Below are positions 15,307-24,294 of a stretch of 54,424 nucleotides of DNA, piece after piece. Within the stretch, counting starts at the first letter, position 1. Each line of letters begins with the position of its first letter. The position numbers and the translations under genes are program-made. The stretch is from an uncultured Lachnospiraceae bacterium (GTDB taxonomy: Bacteria > Bacillota > Clostridia > Lachnospirales > Lachnospiraceae): NCBI GenBank assembly GCA_947384285.1, contig CANDGI010000020.1, forward strand, positions 1 to 54,424, in the 5' to 3' direction. The notes under the pieces were generated by a model. It was not told the DNA's origin. It saw nothing but the letters and a program-made list of their open reading frames with translations, and did no database searches.

Positions 15307-16065
15307 TCACAGTGTTACTACAAGCGTATCGTATCCATCCCGGCGAAGCTGCGCCTGAAGCTCCATTGCATCCTCCAGGCTGTCCTCCCTGCCCACAATC
15401 ACTGCATAATAAGGATCCTCCCAGCGGATGGAAGCAAAATATCCCTGATCCTCCAGCTGCTCCCGCATATACTGGGCATTGGATTCATAGCGATATAAAC
15501 CTACCTGGACGCCGTATTTTTTCGCTGGCTTTTCCAGCGGAAGGGCTTTTTCCACGCCTGTCACGATAGCATCCACCATTTGGTCAAATTGCTGGTCGAA
15601 CAATTGATTATCTGCATCATTGTTGATAAAGCCCAGCTCCATCAATACCGCCGGCATCTGGGTTCTTCTAAGCACTACCAGCCCAGGCCGCTCCACCACG
15701 CCAAGATCCTTAAAGCCAAAATCCACCAGCTCCTGGTTGATGGACTCGCCCAGCCGCTCCGCTTCTGTACCTGCCTCGTATACCAATGCCTGGGTTCCGC
15801 TGTAGGTATTGGGATTTATCCCGGAATTCCGGTGGAAAGAAATAAAGTAATCAGCCCCGGAACGGTTTGCAATCTGAGATTTTTCAAAAGGGGAATCGTA
15901 GCGGTCTGTGGTTCTGGTATAGAGCACATTGTATCCGGCGTCCTCCAGTTTTTTTCCGACTGCAAGGGTGACATTAAGGGCATCATCCTTTTCTTTTCTC
16001 CCATTAAAGGAAGCTCCATTGTCATAGCCGCCGTGCCCTGCATCCAATATAATTGTAATTGCCAT
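15307..16065 (-). CDS. N-acetylmuramoyl-L-alanine amidase with C-terminal SPOR domain
   Basis: Zinc-dependent cell-wall amidase (Amidase_3) that cleaves the bond between muramic acid and the stem peptide. The catalytic domain covers residues 1-175 with LDAGHGGYDNGA (H11), YFISFHRN (H78) and VLMELGFINN (E143). Residues about 182-252 form a SPOR domain (KKYGVQVGLYRYESNAQYM ... DGYDTLVVTL), which binds denuded glycan at division or spore septa. There is no signal peptide at the chosen start, and the upstream GGAGG supports that start. CwlD-like spore enzymes or a released mother-cell lysin are possible. The export route is not evident. Confidence 0.9.
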   Translation of the reverse strand: MAITIILDAGHGGYDNGASFNGRKEKDDALNVTLAVGKKLEDAGYNVLYTRTTDRYDSPFEKSQIANRSGADYFISFHRNSGINPNTYSGTQALVYEAGTEAERLGESINQELVDFGFKDLGVVERPGLVVLRRTQMPAVLMELGFINNDADNQLFDQQFDQMVDAIVTGVEKALPLEKPAKKYGVQVGLYRYESNAQYMREQLEDQGYFASIRWEDPYYAVIVGREDSLEDAMELQAQLRRDGYDTLVVTL

Positions 16066-16224
16066 AGTTCCTCCATGGTTTTTCTTTTATATTATGCATG
16101 GGAGAATCAATCTGTTCGCCTGGCTTTATGTACCATCTGCCATTTTCCTGCCGGTTTTCCGTCGTATTATTTAAAAAATTTAAGAGAAAGATTTTGTTAC
16201 CCGCAATCAGCATCAGCGGCTGAA

Positions 16225-16397
16225 TTACATCTTGTCCTTTAACTGTTCTTCTGATAAATCTGGATATTTTTCATCTTCCGCAGAAAATTGAGCTAAGGTA
16301 ATCCCAAATCCTTTACACACTTTCTCCAATGTTGTGATTCTCGCACATTTCCTTTATCATATGCGCTTCGTATGCGCTGTGCCAGAAAAGTTTCCAT
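16225..16397 (-). pseudogene. Remnant of an XRE/Cro-type HTH regulator
   Basis: The C-terminal part of a short XRE regulator is intact on the minus strand up to TAA at 16225: ITTLEKVCKGFGITLAQF, then a tail DLSEEQLKDKM, typical of this family. Upstream, METFLAQRIRSAYDKG gives the beginning, but the middle of the HTH is missing and the frame changes near 16320. It is a decayed gene. The promoter of the neighbouring fabH gene now lies at its 5' end. Confidence 0.75.
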
Positions 16398-16425
16398 TGA
16401 CAAATCCAACGCTCTTTGGTATATT
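16397..16425 (+). promoter_or_regulatory. Strong sigma-A promoter for the FabH gene
   Basis: A perfect TTGACA (16397-16402) and TATATT (16420-16425) are separated by exactly 17 bases. The FabH start codon follows 50 bases further on. Confidence 0.9.
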
Positions 16426-16474
16426 AAACACATATTTATTTTGATTATCAAACTATTAAGGGCAGGGATAACAT

Positions 16475-17443
16475 ATGAGAGCAAAAATTATTGGAACCGG
16501 AAGCTGCCTTCCGGATACATCCGTTACAAACGACTATCTTTCCACGATTGTAGATACCAACAGCCAGTGGATTCAAAGCCGAACCGGCATTCTTGAACGC
16601 CATCTGGTATCTTCCGAACAGGAAACCACTTTATCGCTGGCTGTGCATGCCGCAAAGGCTGCATTAGAAGATTCCGGCCTTCTGCCAGAGCAGATTGACC
16701 TGATTCTTGTGGCAACCGTCTCTTCCGATTATGTCACTCCAAGCGCCGCATGCATGGTGCAGAAAGAACTGGGAGCCTGCCGGGCGGTATCCTTTGACGT
16801 CAACGCAGCCTGTTCCGGCTTTCTGTTTGCCCTAAACACGGCAGACGCTTATTTTCAGGCAGGAATTTACCAGACTGCCCTGATTATCGGCGTAGAAACC
16901 CTCTCCAAAATCATTGACTGGTCAGACCGTTCCACCTGCGTCCTTTTCGGCGACGGCGCCGGAGCCGTGGTTGCCAAAGCCTCTGAACAAGGAATGATTG
17001 CCTCCCTCCAAGGCTCCGACGGCAGGGGAGGAGATATCCTTACATGCAAAAACCGCACCAACAACAATCCATATGTTTCCACAGAGACAAGCCTGAATTA
17101 CCTGTACATGAACGGCCAGGAGGTGTTTAAATTTGCTGTCAAAAAAGTGCCGGAATGCATTCATTCCCTTTTGGAGCAGGCAGGAGAAGATGCCGCCAAC
17201 GTAACTTACTACCTGCTCCATCAGGCCAATTACCGTATCATTGCCTCGATTGCCCGGAAATTAAAGCTCCCCATAGAAAAATTCCCCTCCAACGTGGACC
17301 ATTGCGGAAATACCTCTGCAGCAAGCATCCCCATCCTTCTGGATGAAATTCACAAGGCAGGAACGCTTACCGAAGGCGACCTCCTTGTGCTGTCCGGCTT
17401 CGGCGCAGGGCTGACCTGGGGAGCCGCCCTTTTGAGATGGTAA
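16475..17443 (+). CDS. Beta-ketoacyl-ACP synthase III (FabH family)
   Basis: Condensing enzyme that joins a short acyl-CoA to malonyl-ACP to start fatty acid synthesis. All three catalytic residues are present in the 322-residue thiolase-fold protein: C113 in VNAACSGF, H249 in LLHQANYRI and N279 in HCGNTSAAS. GGCAGGG lies upstream of the ATG. It stands alone: no other fab gene is nearby, so it may be a second FabH with its own acyl-CoA preference or part of a specialised lipid route. A strong promoter drives it. Confidence 0.93.
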   Translation: MRAKIIGTGSCLPDTSVTNDYLSTIVDTNSQWIQSRTGILERHLVSSEQETTLSLAVHAAKAALEDSGLLPEQIDLILVATVSSDYVTPSAACMVQKELGACRAVSFDVNAACSGFLFALNTADAYFQAGIYQTALIIGVETLSKIIDWSDRSTCVLFGDGAGAVVAKASEQGMIASLQGSDGRGGDILTCKNRTNNNPYVSTETSLNYLYMNGQEVFKFAVKKVPECIHSLLEQAGEDAANVTYYLLHQANYRIIASIARKLKLPIEKFPSNVDHCGNTSAASIPILLDEIHKAGTLTEGDLLVLSGFGAGLTWGAALLRW

Positions 17444-17533
17444 AAAATATCTGGCAATTCAGCCCTTGCATGAGGCGCCGCTATCACACAAAGCGTGGGA
17501 TACCTGGCGCGAAGGGAATACCTGGCGCGAAGC

Positions 17534-18310
17534 TTAGTGGATTCCTTCGTGCAGATGGCAGGAGTTTTCTGATAAAAACACATATGTATTTTTATCAGAA
17601 AACTCCTCCTCATACCGATAACCCAGGCCGCAGAATTCCTTCACCCCTTCCAAATCTTCTACCCCATTCTGAGCCAGGAAACGCACCATCTCGCCCCGTG
17701 CCATCTTAACCTTCGTCCCCGTCTCCACTATTTTTCCTTCCCTGCATTCCCCAAACCGGCAGGTCAAAAAATGTTTCCCAGCTGGCAGATGGCTGGATAC
17801 GCACTTGCTGTACTCCTTCGAGGCAAGGTTCAGGATAATCTCTGCATCTTGGCATACCTCCCTGGCAATTTTCCCTCCCCAGTAATCGTAAAGGCTCCGG
17901 TAATTTCCAAACTCAATTTTCGCCTGCATTTCCAACCGGTAAGGCACAACTCCGTCAAAAGGCCTAAGAACCCCATAAAACCCAGACAAAATAAAAAGAT
18001 GCTCCCTGGCATATGCAAAAGACTGCTCCTCAAACACCGCCGGAGCCATATACTGATACTGTATCCCTTCATATGCCAGCAGCGCAGGGGTTAAATCCTT
18101 CCGCAAATCCATCCGCGCAAACCTTTCCACATTCAATTCCGTAATTTTATCATTGCATTTCCAAAGATTTTTCGCTTCCTGAAAAGACAAACTCTTCACA
18201 TACTCCCCCAGTTCCTCCGCCTCCCCCAGAAAAACAGGCAGCCCTTGACATGCAAGCGTATCTGTATCCTGCCGCATCTTCTTTGCAGGAGAAATAATTA
18301 TTTTTATCAT
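17534..18310 (-). CDS. yaaA: YaaA family peroxide stress-response protein
   Basis: A 258-residue protein of the YaaA/DUF328 family, DNA-binding proteins that in other bacteria lower free iron and limit Fenton damage under peroxide stress. It begins MIKIIISPAKKMR, the family signature, and keeps FLYGVLRPFDGVVPYRLEM-like (FYGVLRPFDGVVPYRLEM near residue 115) and NLASKEYSKCV. The start at 18310 has GGAGGAAG directly upstream. The final 30 codons run through a strong palindrome, so the end of the protein may have been altered or the terminator may overlap coding DNA. It is the last gene of a run from hflX. Confidence 0.9.
   Translation of the reverse strand: MIKIIISPAKKMRQDTDTLACQGLPVFLGEAEELGEYVKSLSFQEAKNLWKCNDKITELNVERFARMDLRKDLTPALLAYEGIQYQYMAPAVFEEQSFAYAREHLFILSGFYGVLRPFDGVVPYRLEMQAKIEFGNYRSLYDYWGGKIAREVCQDAEIILNLASKEYSKCVSSHLPAGKHFLTCRFGECREGKIVETGTKVKMARGEMVRFLAQNGVEDLEGVKEFCGLGYRYEEEFSDKNTYVFLSENSCHLHEGIH
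17560..17607. terminator. Perfect 19-bp palindrome overlapping the end of yaaA
   Basis: AGGAGTTTTCTGATAAAAA and its exact complement flank a 10-base loop. The AT-rich stem sits between the convergent fabH and yaaA genes, but inside the last codons of yaaA. It probably serves as a bidirectional terminator, although T-runs lie inside rather than after the stem. Confidence 0.55.
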
Positions 18311-18405
18311 AACTTCCTCCGTTTCCCAAACACTGCCCAATTTGTGTGCCAAAGGGCAATCCTGCATTTTCGTCCGTATCCAAAGATAAAAATCCTGCCA
18401 TAACG

Positions 18406-19308
18406 CTATCCCATAAATTCCTTCACCATATCCAAATTGAATTTGGACAGAACACGGTTCAAATGATTGTCCGTATACCCGAAAATATATGCATCCAGTT
18501 CCTCCCGGCTGAACCCGAATTCACTCTCCAATTGCTTTTGATAAACTGCATCATAGGCTTTTGATTTTATAATAATTTCCTGCACATTCTGCTTCAACTG
18601 CTGATATCTGTGCTCCAAGTCAAACAGCCTGATTTCTTCCTTATCTTCCTGGGTAAGCTGGCTTTCTTCAATGGCAATGCGAAAATTCTGGGATTTCCCC
18701 TGCAGGTAATCTAAGTCAAGCTTATCATCAAACACTGTTTTAAATTGAATGCTGCTCTGTTTTTTGTACTGATATGGATGAGCAATCTCTGCCTTTTGGC
18801 AGGATTTCAACTGATTGCAGACCTTGCAGACCGGAATCAGGTTATACAGGCAGACGGCCAATTCGGGGTATGTTTTCTTATCGTAAAAATGATCCAGGCT
18901 GCCCCAGTATCGGAGTTTCCCTTCCTGATATACAAGATTCAAATGGTTTTGGTTGCAATAGGGGCAGACGGTAAGATTCATCACCTGGACAATCTTTGCC
19001 GCCTGGGAATTCCTGAAATTTTCGTATCTTGCCTTCAAGTAATCTTCTGTTTCCTGCTTTATGTACTTGTTCTCTGCCCTCATATTGTCAATGCGGCTTT
19101 TCTGCCGTTCCAACTCATCACAATCTGAAAAGAGGTATGTTTTCAATGCATCCAGGAGGTCTGCTTTCCCATCCATAACCAATTCTTTGAATATGGCATC
19201 CTTTGCGATTATGGCCAGCAGCTTTTCGAGATGGTATCTTTCCATCCAGTTCCAGTATATGGCTTCCATTTCTTCTTTTTGTTTCTCTGAGATAGGTATC
19301 CGAATCAT
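18406..19308 (-). CDS. HNH endonuclease, PtuB-like partner of a Septu-type ATPase
   Basis: Probable nuclease effector of an anti-phage module. The 300-residue protein has a helical N-terminal half and then a zinc-ribbon HNH domain: C115-P-Y-C118, the D139-H140 pair in GSLDHFYDK, N156 in LYNLIPVC, and C161-K-V-C164. This is the TIGR02646/PtuB arrangement. A long helical tail follows. The gene comes right after an ATPase of the PtuA class on the same strand, which defines Septu-like systems. Its first codons are part of a 68-bp duplication that left a second, decoy start upstream. Confidence 0.85.
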   Translation of the reverse strand: MIRIPISEKQKEEMEAIYWNWMERYHLEKLLAIIAKDAIFKELVMDGKADLLDALKTYLFSDCDELERQKSRIDNMRAENKYIKQETEDYLKARYENFRNSQAAKIVQVMNLTVCPYCNQNHLNLVYQEGKLRYWGSLDHFYDKKTYPELAVCLYNLIPVCKVCNQLKSCQKAEIAHPYQYKKQSSIQFKTVFDDKLDLDYLQGKSQNFRIAIEESQLTQEDKEEIRLFDLEHRYQQLKQNVQEIIIKSKAYDAVYQKQLESEFGFSREELDAYIFGYTDNHLNRVLSKFNLDMVKEFMG

Positions 19309-19403
19309 GGCTTTCCAATATGTTCCTTGTCTTATATTTCTTCTTTTTGTTTTTCCGAGATAGGTATCTTAATCATGGCTTTCCAATATGTTCCTTATCT
19401 TAT
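19268..19403. repeat. 68-bp tandem duplication at the ATPase/HNH junction
   Basis: 19268-19335 and 19336-19403 are near-identical (about five differences). Each copy includes the last codons of the ATPase gene and the first 13 codons of the HNH gene. The copy next to the ATPase provides the true ATPase stop; the other supplies the true HNH start. Confidence 0.92.
19332..19376 (-). other. Decoy 14-codon reading frame left by the duplication
   Basis: The ATG at 19374-19376 overlaps the ATPase stop, as the HNH start probably did before the duplication. It reads MIKIPISEKQKEEI and then stops. The real HNH gene starts again 24 bases further with MIRIPISEKQKEEM. If translated, this short frame could couple or dampen HNH synthesis. 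Confidence 0.6.
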
Positions 19404-21426
19404 CAATTTTGCTCTCGTCCGTTTCCAGCAGCAGTTTTTCAGCTAATTCTGTTTTTGAAGCATCCTGCTTTTTATATAATTGCAGCAGCTTCTTTTTCAC
19501 TGTTTTTTCACCCACTCTGTCAATCACCTTTTTGATGTTTTCCAGCTCTTCTTTTCCGATTTCTTCTCTGCCGCCCAGACGCTTTATGATGCGTTTTAAC
19601 TGTTTCCTGGAATACTCGCCGAAGGTATTTTCCAGCATAAAGGAATCCATAAGCAGATAGTAAATATTTGTGGCATAGGTTTCCTTCTTATTCTGGATGC
19701 TCCGCTTCCCATCCCTCATATCTATGGCATACACGCTCTCTGGAAGAATGTCTGTAACCAGAAAAGGAGAATGGCTGGCCAGCACAATCTGGATGCTCCT
19801 GTCCTTCCATGGATGGATGCTCTTAAGCAAGGTATCCAGGAATTTTCTTGCCAATTCAGGATGCAGCGCCCTGTCCGGCTCGTCAATCAGAAGCACCAGG
19901 GTATCCTTCGGCTGTACTGCAAATATGGCGCTTACCGCTTTTGCCACGATATCTAAGAATACCCGCTGTCCCTCGGACATTTTGGGCAGCTCCACACACA
20001 GCAGCCGGAAAAGATGATTGCTTCCATATTCTTCATTTCTGATTCCGTAATAATAGTCGTACAGCCCCAGCAATTCCCTTATTTTTTCCTGGGGATCTTC
20101 TGTTTCACAGTCAATGGTAATCTCCTTCTCACCTGTGAAATAATGCTGGGGCAGCCCTTCCAGCAAATCTATGAATCCCAGCACCGCTTCCCTGTCTAAA
20201 ATATCAATGGTAAATTCTGCGGCATGCTGCACCCTGTTTAAAACATATTTTAGGACTTTTTTCAAATCAATGGTTCCATCTGCCCTGGTATGTTCCTGTA
20301 TGATGCAGTGCAAATAAGCATACTCCTCATGAAATTCCATCAAAGCCTGGGAACCCTGCTCCACAATTTCTTTTTCCTCCCTGCCTGACGCTTCCATCTG
20401 GGCTTTTATCTCTTCCACACCAGGAATCGGCGTGCCAGGCTCAATTTTTACTCCTTCTCTTTCCCCCCATCCCACAAATGCTTCCAGAAAATAATATTCA
20501 ATAGCCTGGGCATAAAAAGTCTGCAAAAAAATGTCTTTCCTGGTTCTGGTATCCTCTGCCGGCTCTTTTTTTAATATCTTTTTTTCTATTTGTTTTTGTA
20601 TGCTGCTTTTCAAACGGAATATCTCGTCCAGCTCCCGCTTTCTGTCATGGAGGTAATCCCCTCTCTCTTTGTCATCATCCATCAGATGATCCTCGATTTT
20701 TATGCAGTTCTTTATCCTTATGGACTTTTCCTGCATCAGTTCGTTATTTATTTCTTTTAACCGGATAAAGTATTCGTACAAATACGCATAATTATTTTCC
20801 TCCAGATAATAGTTCCTTTCAAACAGATAATCCTGAAAATGTTTGACTCGCCTGCCGTCGATTCTGTAGTTGTATCTGTCGGAAGTGATATAAGCGTATG
20901 TTACCTGATTTTCCACGCCCTGCTTTTTCAGCCATTGGAGTAAAATATTATCGCAATATTGGAATATTCCATTTTCATATTTGAAAATCGTTCCCATAGG
21001 CAGCTTGTACAAAACGCCGTCCACTTTTTCATTCCGCATATCAACATTGCGGATTCTTCCTTCTCCCTCCAGGAAACTGTGGTCCACGAATTCAAATGCA
21101 AAATAACTGTCATACAAATGGTACAGCATGAAATACGAAAATTTTGCCTTCCGCTCCTCATCCTGTCTCTCATAGGTATCATTCATCCTGTCATCCCGCT
21201 TCATCCCCAGGATATCCAGCAGGGAGGATTTTCCCATTCCATTCTGCCCCAAAAACAGGACGACATTGTTTACATTTTTTCCATAATACTCTTTGACTGC
21301 CTCTTTGTCTTCCCGGAGCGTCAGCTGATGGTTTTGGAAGACAGCCGTATAATTTGATGAAAAATTAAATGCTTCATCCGCAAAGACAGTTCCATATTTT
21401 CTGATATATAGATAAATCAGCTCCAT
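19369..21426 (-). CDS. ABC/SMC-like AAA ATPase, PtuA-like, of a Septu-type defence system
   Basis: A 685-residue soluble ATPase. It has a Walker A GQNGMGKSS at residues 60-68, a central helical region (about 230-330) rich in charged residues as in SMC-like hinge arms, a segment LPKMSEGQRVFLDIVAKA near 487 matching the ABC signature, and a Walker B VLLIDEPDRALHPELA near 520 followed by IVLASHSPFLVTDILP. These are the marks of the OLD/RecF-like class used by PtuA. The start is set at the ATG at 21426, with AGGCGG 5 bases before it, only 9 bases after the hflX stop. The HNH partner follows. Housekeeping hflX and yaaA flank the pair. Confidence 0.87.
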   Translation of the reverse strand: MELIYLYIRKYGTVFADEAFNFSSNYTAVFQNHQLTLREDKEAVKEYYGKNVNNVVLFLGQNGMGKSSLLDILGMKRDDRMNDTYERQDEERKAKFSYFMLYHLYDSYFAFEFVDHSFLEGEGRIRNVDMRNEKVDGVLYKLPMGTIFKYENGIFQYCDNILLQWLKKQGVENQVTYAYITSDRYNYRIDGRRVKHFQDYLFERNYYLEENNYAYLYEYFIRLKEINNELMQEKSIRIKNCIKIEDHLMDDDKERGDYLHDRKRELDEIFRLKSSIQKQIEKKILKKEPAEDTRTRKDIFLQTFYAQAIEYYFLEAFVGWGEREGVKIEPGTPIPGVEEIKAQMEASGREEKEIVEQGSQALMEFHEEYAYLHCIIQEHTRADGTIDLKKVLKYVLNRVQHAAEFTIDILDREAVLGFIDLLEGLPQHYFTGEKEITIDCETEDPQEKIRELLGLYDYYYGIRNEEYGSNHLFRLLCVELPKMSEGQRVFLDIVAKAVSAIFAVQPKDTLVLLIDEPDRALHPELARKFLDTLLKSIHPWKDRSIQIVLASHSPFLVTDILPESVYAIDMRDGKRSIQNKKETYATNIYYLLMDSFMLENTFGEYSRKQLKRIIKRLGGREEIGKEELENIKKVIDRVGEKTVKKKLLQLYKKQDASKTELAEKLLLETDESKIDKIRNILESHD

Positions 21427-21435
21427 ATGCACCGC

Positions 21436-22704
21436 CTATTCTTTCTTTTCCAAATTCATTTCCAGGTTTTTATACAATTCCGCTGGGACAAAGGCTTTCA
21501 CATAGATACCATTTTCCCGGTATTCCTCTTCCAGCAGCTCCCCGTATTTTCGGATTACGGTAAGCTGGCCGCCCTTGTCATAGGGAAAAATCCCTTCCAG
21601 AAGCTGCTTGTCTTCCCGCAGGATTTCTTCTAATGTTTCCAGAAGCTGTTCCAGTCCTTTTCCGGTTTTTGCAGAGATTTTTAACGTCTTATCCGCCTGG
21701 GCATCTTTTAGCAGTTCCGCCCCCTCCACTTTGTCCTGCTTGTTGAACAGCGTAATGATTTTCTTGCCGGACACGCCTAAATTCCGCAGCGTCTCGTACA
21801 CAATATGCATCTGCTTTTCCCGCTGGGGATTGGAAGCATCCACCACATGGATGATCATGTCTGCATATTTTGCTTCCTCCAGGGTGCTGCGGAAGGCTTC
21901 AATCAAATGGTGGGGGAGCTTGCGGATAAATCCCACCGTATCTGTCAGCAGGATTTCCTGTCCGCTGTCCAGCTTCAGATTTCTGGTGGTGGGGTCCAAG
22001 GTGGCAAAAAGCTTGTCCTCCTCCAGCACAGACGCGTTGGTCAGGTGGTTCAACAGCGTGGATTTCCCGGCATTGGTATAGCCCACAATGGCAGCCACCT
22101 TCACCTGGCCGCGCTCCCGCTGGCTGCGGGTTACCTCCCGGTGCATCTGCACCTGTGACAGTTCCCGGTTCAGCTGGGCAATCCGGCTCTTAATCAGCCT
22201 TCGGTCCACTTCCAGTTTCTTCTCTCCCGGCCCTCTGGTGCCAATGCCTCCCCCAAGCCTGGACATGGAAATTCCAAGGCCAGCCAGCCGACTCATCCTG
22301 TATTTCAGCTGGGCAAGCTCCACCTGTATCTTTCCCTCGCTGGTGGACGCCCTGGAGGCAAAAATATCCAGAATCACCAAGGTCCGGTCCATCACCTTGC
22401 ATTCCAGGGCATCCTCCATATTCCTAAGCTGGGCTGGGGACAGCTCGTCATCGCAGACAATGCCTGTGGCGTCCAGCTCCAAAACCATCTCTTTCAGTTC
22501 CTGCAATTTTCCCTTTCCCACATAGGTGCCTGGGTGGATGGATTCCCGGTTCTGGATGGTTCTTCCCACCACCTGGGCGCCTGCTGTCTTAACTAGCTCT
22601 GCCAGCTCTGTCAGGGAATCCTCTGTGTCGTCGTTATCCTGCTGGCGGATGCCTGTTAGGATGACGCGTTCTGTTATCTCTTCTATTTTTAACGGTTCTG
22701 CCAT
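21436..22704 (-). CDS. hflX: GTPase HflX
   Basis: Ribosome-associated GTPase that splits stalled 70S ribosomes under stress. The 422-residue protein has the N-terminal HflX domain (GRTIQNRESIHPGTYVGKGK near residue 45), the glycine-rich linker GGGIGTRGPGEKKLE near 155, and a G domain with G1 GYTNAGKST (about 207-215), G3 DTVGFIRKLPHHLIEAF near 255 and G4 NKQD near 320. AGGAGG sits 9 bases before the ATG. The Septu-like ATPase begins 9 bases after it and may share its transcript. Confidence 0.96.
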   Translation of the reverse strand: MAEPLKIEEITERVILTGIRQQDNDDTEDSLTELAELVKTAGAQVVGRTIQNRESIHPGTYVGKGKLQELKEMVLELDATGIVCDDELSPAQLRNMEDALECKVMDRTLVILDIFASRASTSEGKIQVELAQLKYRMSRLAGLGISMSRLGGGIGTRGPGEKKLEVDRRLIKSRIAQLNRELSQVQMHREVTRSQRERGQVKVAAIVGYTNAGKSTLLNHLTNASVLEEDKLFATLDPTTRNLKLDSGQEILLTDTVGFIRKLPHHLIEAFRSTLEEAKYADMIIHVVDASNPQREKQMHIVYETLRNLGVSGKKIITLFNKQDKVEGAELLKDAQADKTLKISAKTGKGLEQLLETLEEILREDKQLLEGIFPYDKGGQLTVIRKYGELLEEEYRENGIYVKAFVPAELYKNLEMNLEKKE

Positions 22705-22747
22705 GGTTTTTCCTCCTGTTTTTGAGTTTTGCCGGAATCCTCTGATC

Positions 22748-22885
22748 CCTCCGGGCGCATTCAGGGCTCCTTTCGGATCTCACTTTTTTGGTGATTCTTT
22801 TTCTTTGCGCCGGGTTCCTCCGGGCGCATTCAGGGCTCCTTTCGGATCTCACCTTTTTGGTGATTCTTTTTCTTTGCGCCGGATC
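22748..22885. repeat. 69-bp tandem duplication upstream of hflX
   Basis: Two near-identical copies start at 22748 and 22817. Each contains CCTCCGGGCGCATTCAGGGC, TTTCGGATCTCAC and TTTTTGGTGATTCTTTTTC, ending in TTTGCGCCGG. They lie in the leader or promoter region of hflX. The unit also contains an imperfect GATCCG/CGGATC-type symmetry. Its function is unknown. Confidence 0.9.
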
Positions 22886-22946
22886 CTCCTCAATGCTAAT
22901 TATACCACACCATTACCGTAAATATAATATAAGAAGAAAACAAAAT

Positions 22947-24215
22947 TTACATCCTTATCTTCTTTTTAATTCCCAAATATGCCTGGCGCATGGTCAATCC
23001 TTGTATCACTGTGGTGAAAAACACAATGGCATAGGTTCCTCCCATCACAACCGGATAAACGGTTTGCCCTAAAAACTCCTGTGCGCTCATGGCCAGGGCA
23101 ACGGAAAGGCCGCCCCGAAGGCCGCCCCAAGCCAGCAGTTCTACAAAGGGAAGCCTGCTGTATCCATCCGGCAGAGGACCAACAAGGAAAGAGGAAACCC
23201 CAAGGCTTGCGGACCGCGCTATCAAATTGGCAAGAACCGCTGCCAAGGACAAGAGCAGCACATGGGGCATTGATAAAATATGGAGAAAGGACAGCCCCAG
23301 CATCACATACAAAACAGAATTGAAAAGCGCGTCCAATATAGCCCAAAAGCTTTCAAACTGCTGCAGCTGCATCTTTTGCCCTTCTTTTTCCTCCCTGCGG
23401 CTGCGCAGGGTAGAAAAAAGGACGCCGCACACAACCGAGGCGATGGCTCCTGAAAAACCGAATCCCTCGCAGATGGCGTAGGCCATGGAAACCGCCAAAA
23501 GGCTGGTAAAAATCTGCCTTGCCTCATCCTTTGTCCGCCAGAAGATGGCAAAGCAGAGAAATGTTACAACGGCTCCCACAACCACCGCCCCTGCCAGCTC
23601 CTTTACCATAACAGCAAAAAAGCCGCCGCTTTCCTCCGCCTTCACCATACCGGAAAAAAAGACAAACAGCGCCACGCCCATCCCGTCGTTTAACAGCGAT
23701 TCCCCTTCTATGATAAAGCCGATTCCGGGAGGAAGATGGAATTTCTTTAAAATGCTGGTTGCCGCAATGGGATCTGTAGGAGCCACAATGCTTCCAAACA
23801 TCAGGCAGATGGGAAGGGTCAAGGAGAGTCCCAGAAGCTTCGCCGCCCCATAAAACAGCAGTCCATAAAATACGGCTCCCAAAAAAGTTCCCACAACAGC
23901 CAGCACAAAAATCGCTCTGGCATGCTGCTTAAACTCCCCAAGGTGCATGTGGCAGGAGCCGGCGAACAGCATAAAGCAGAGCGCTCCCTCCATTAGAAAC
24001 CCTTCCAGCTGGAAATACTGCACATTTGCAAGAACCTCCAAAACAGTTTCCGAACCCTTTACACCGATTCCCGCCAGCACCAGCGCTGCCCCAAGAACAG
24101 ATGCAAACAACATCAACGCAATCTCATGGGTCAGCTTCGTTACCTTTTCATTGAAAAAACCAAGCGCTACCACGAGAGCCAGCAATATGGCGGCGTTAGC
24201 CAAAAATGTATTCAT
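22947..24215 (-). CDS. Cation:proton antiporter, CPA1 type
   Basis: Membrane antiporter of 422 residues with about 12 hydrophobic helices, probably exchanging Na+ or K+ for H+. The transport core is recognisable: FGSIVAPTDPIAATSILKK (near residue 135), with the helix-breaking TDP motif, and IIEGESLLNDGMGVALF (near 165), with the ND pair of electroneutral CPA1 exchangers. The start at 24215 has GGAGG 8 bases upstream. It follows the CIS operon by 79 bases. It is probably an ordinary neighbour, not part of the injection system. Confidence 0.92.
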   Translation of the reverse strand: MNTFLANAAILLALVVALGFFNEKVTKLTHEIALMLFASVLGAALVLAGIGVKGSETVLEVLANVQYFQLEGFLMEGALCFMLFAGSCHMHLGEFKQHARAIFVLAVVGTFLGAVFYGLLFYGAAKLLGLSLTLPICLMFGSIVAPTDPIAATSILKKFHLPPGIGFIIEGESLLNDGMGVALFVFFSGMVKAEESGGFFAVMVKELAGAVVVGAVVTFLCFAIFWRTKDEARQIFTSLLAVSMAYAICEGFGFSGAIASVVCGVLFSTLRSRREEKEGQKMQLQQFESFWAILDALFNSVLYVMLGLSFLHILSMPHVLLLSLAAVLANLIARSASLGVSSFLVGPLPDGYSRLPFVELLAWGGLRGGLSVALAMSAQEFLGQTVYPVVMGGTYAIVFFTTVIQGLTMRQAYLGIKKKIRM

Positions 24216-24294
24216 TGTCAACCTCCTGTCTGCTGTCATTGAACCGCCGCACAGCACAGTGCTCAATGGCTATTCCTCTATTTTCAAACACACT

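Noticed and set aside
22947-24215. Antiporter as a part of the CIS
   Set aside because: It has its own leader and ribosome site, and is a common stand-alone housekeeping gene; there is no motif linking it to the particle.
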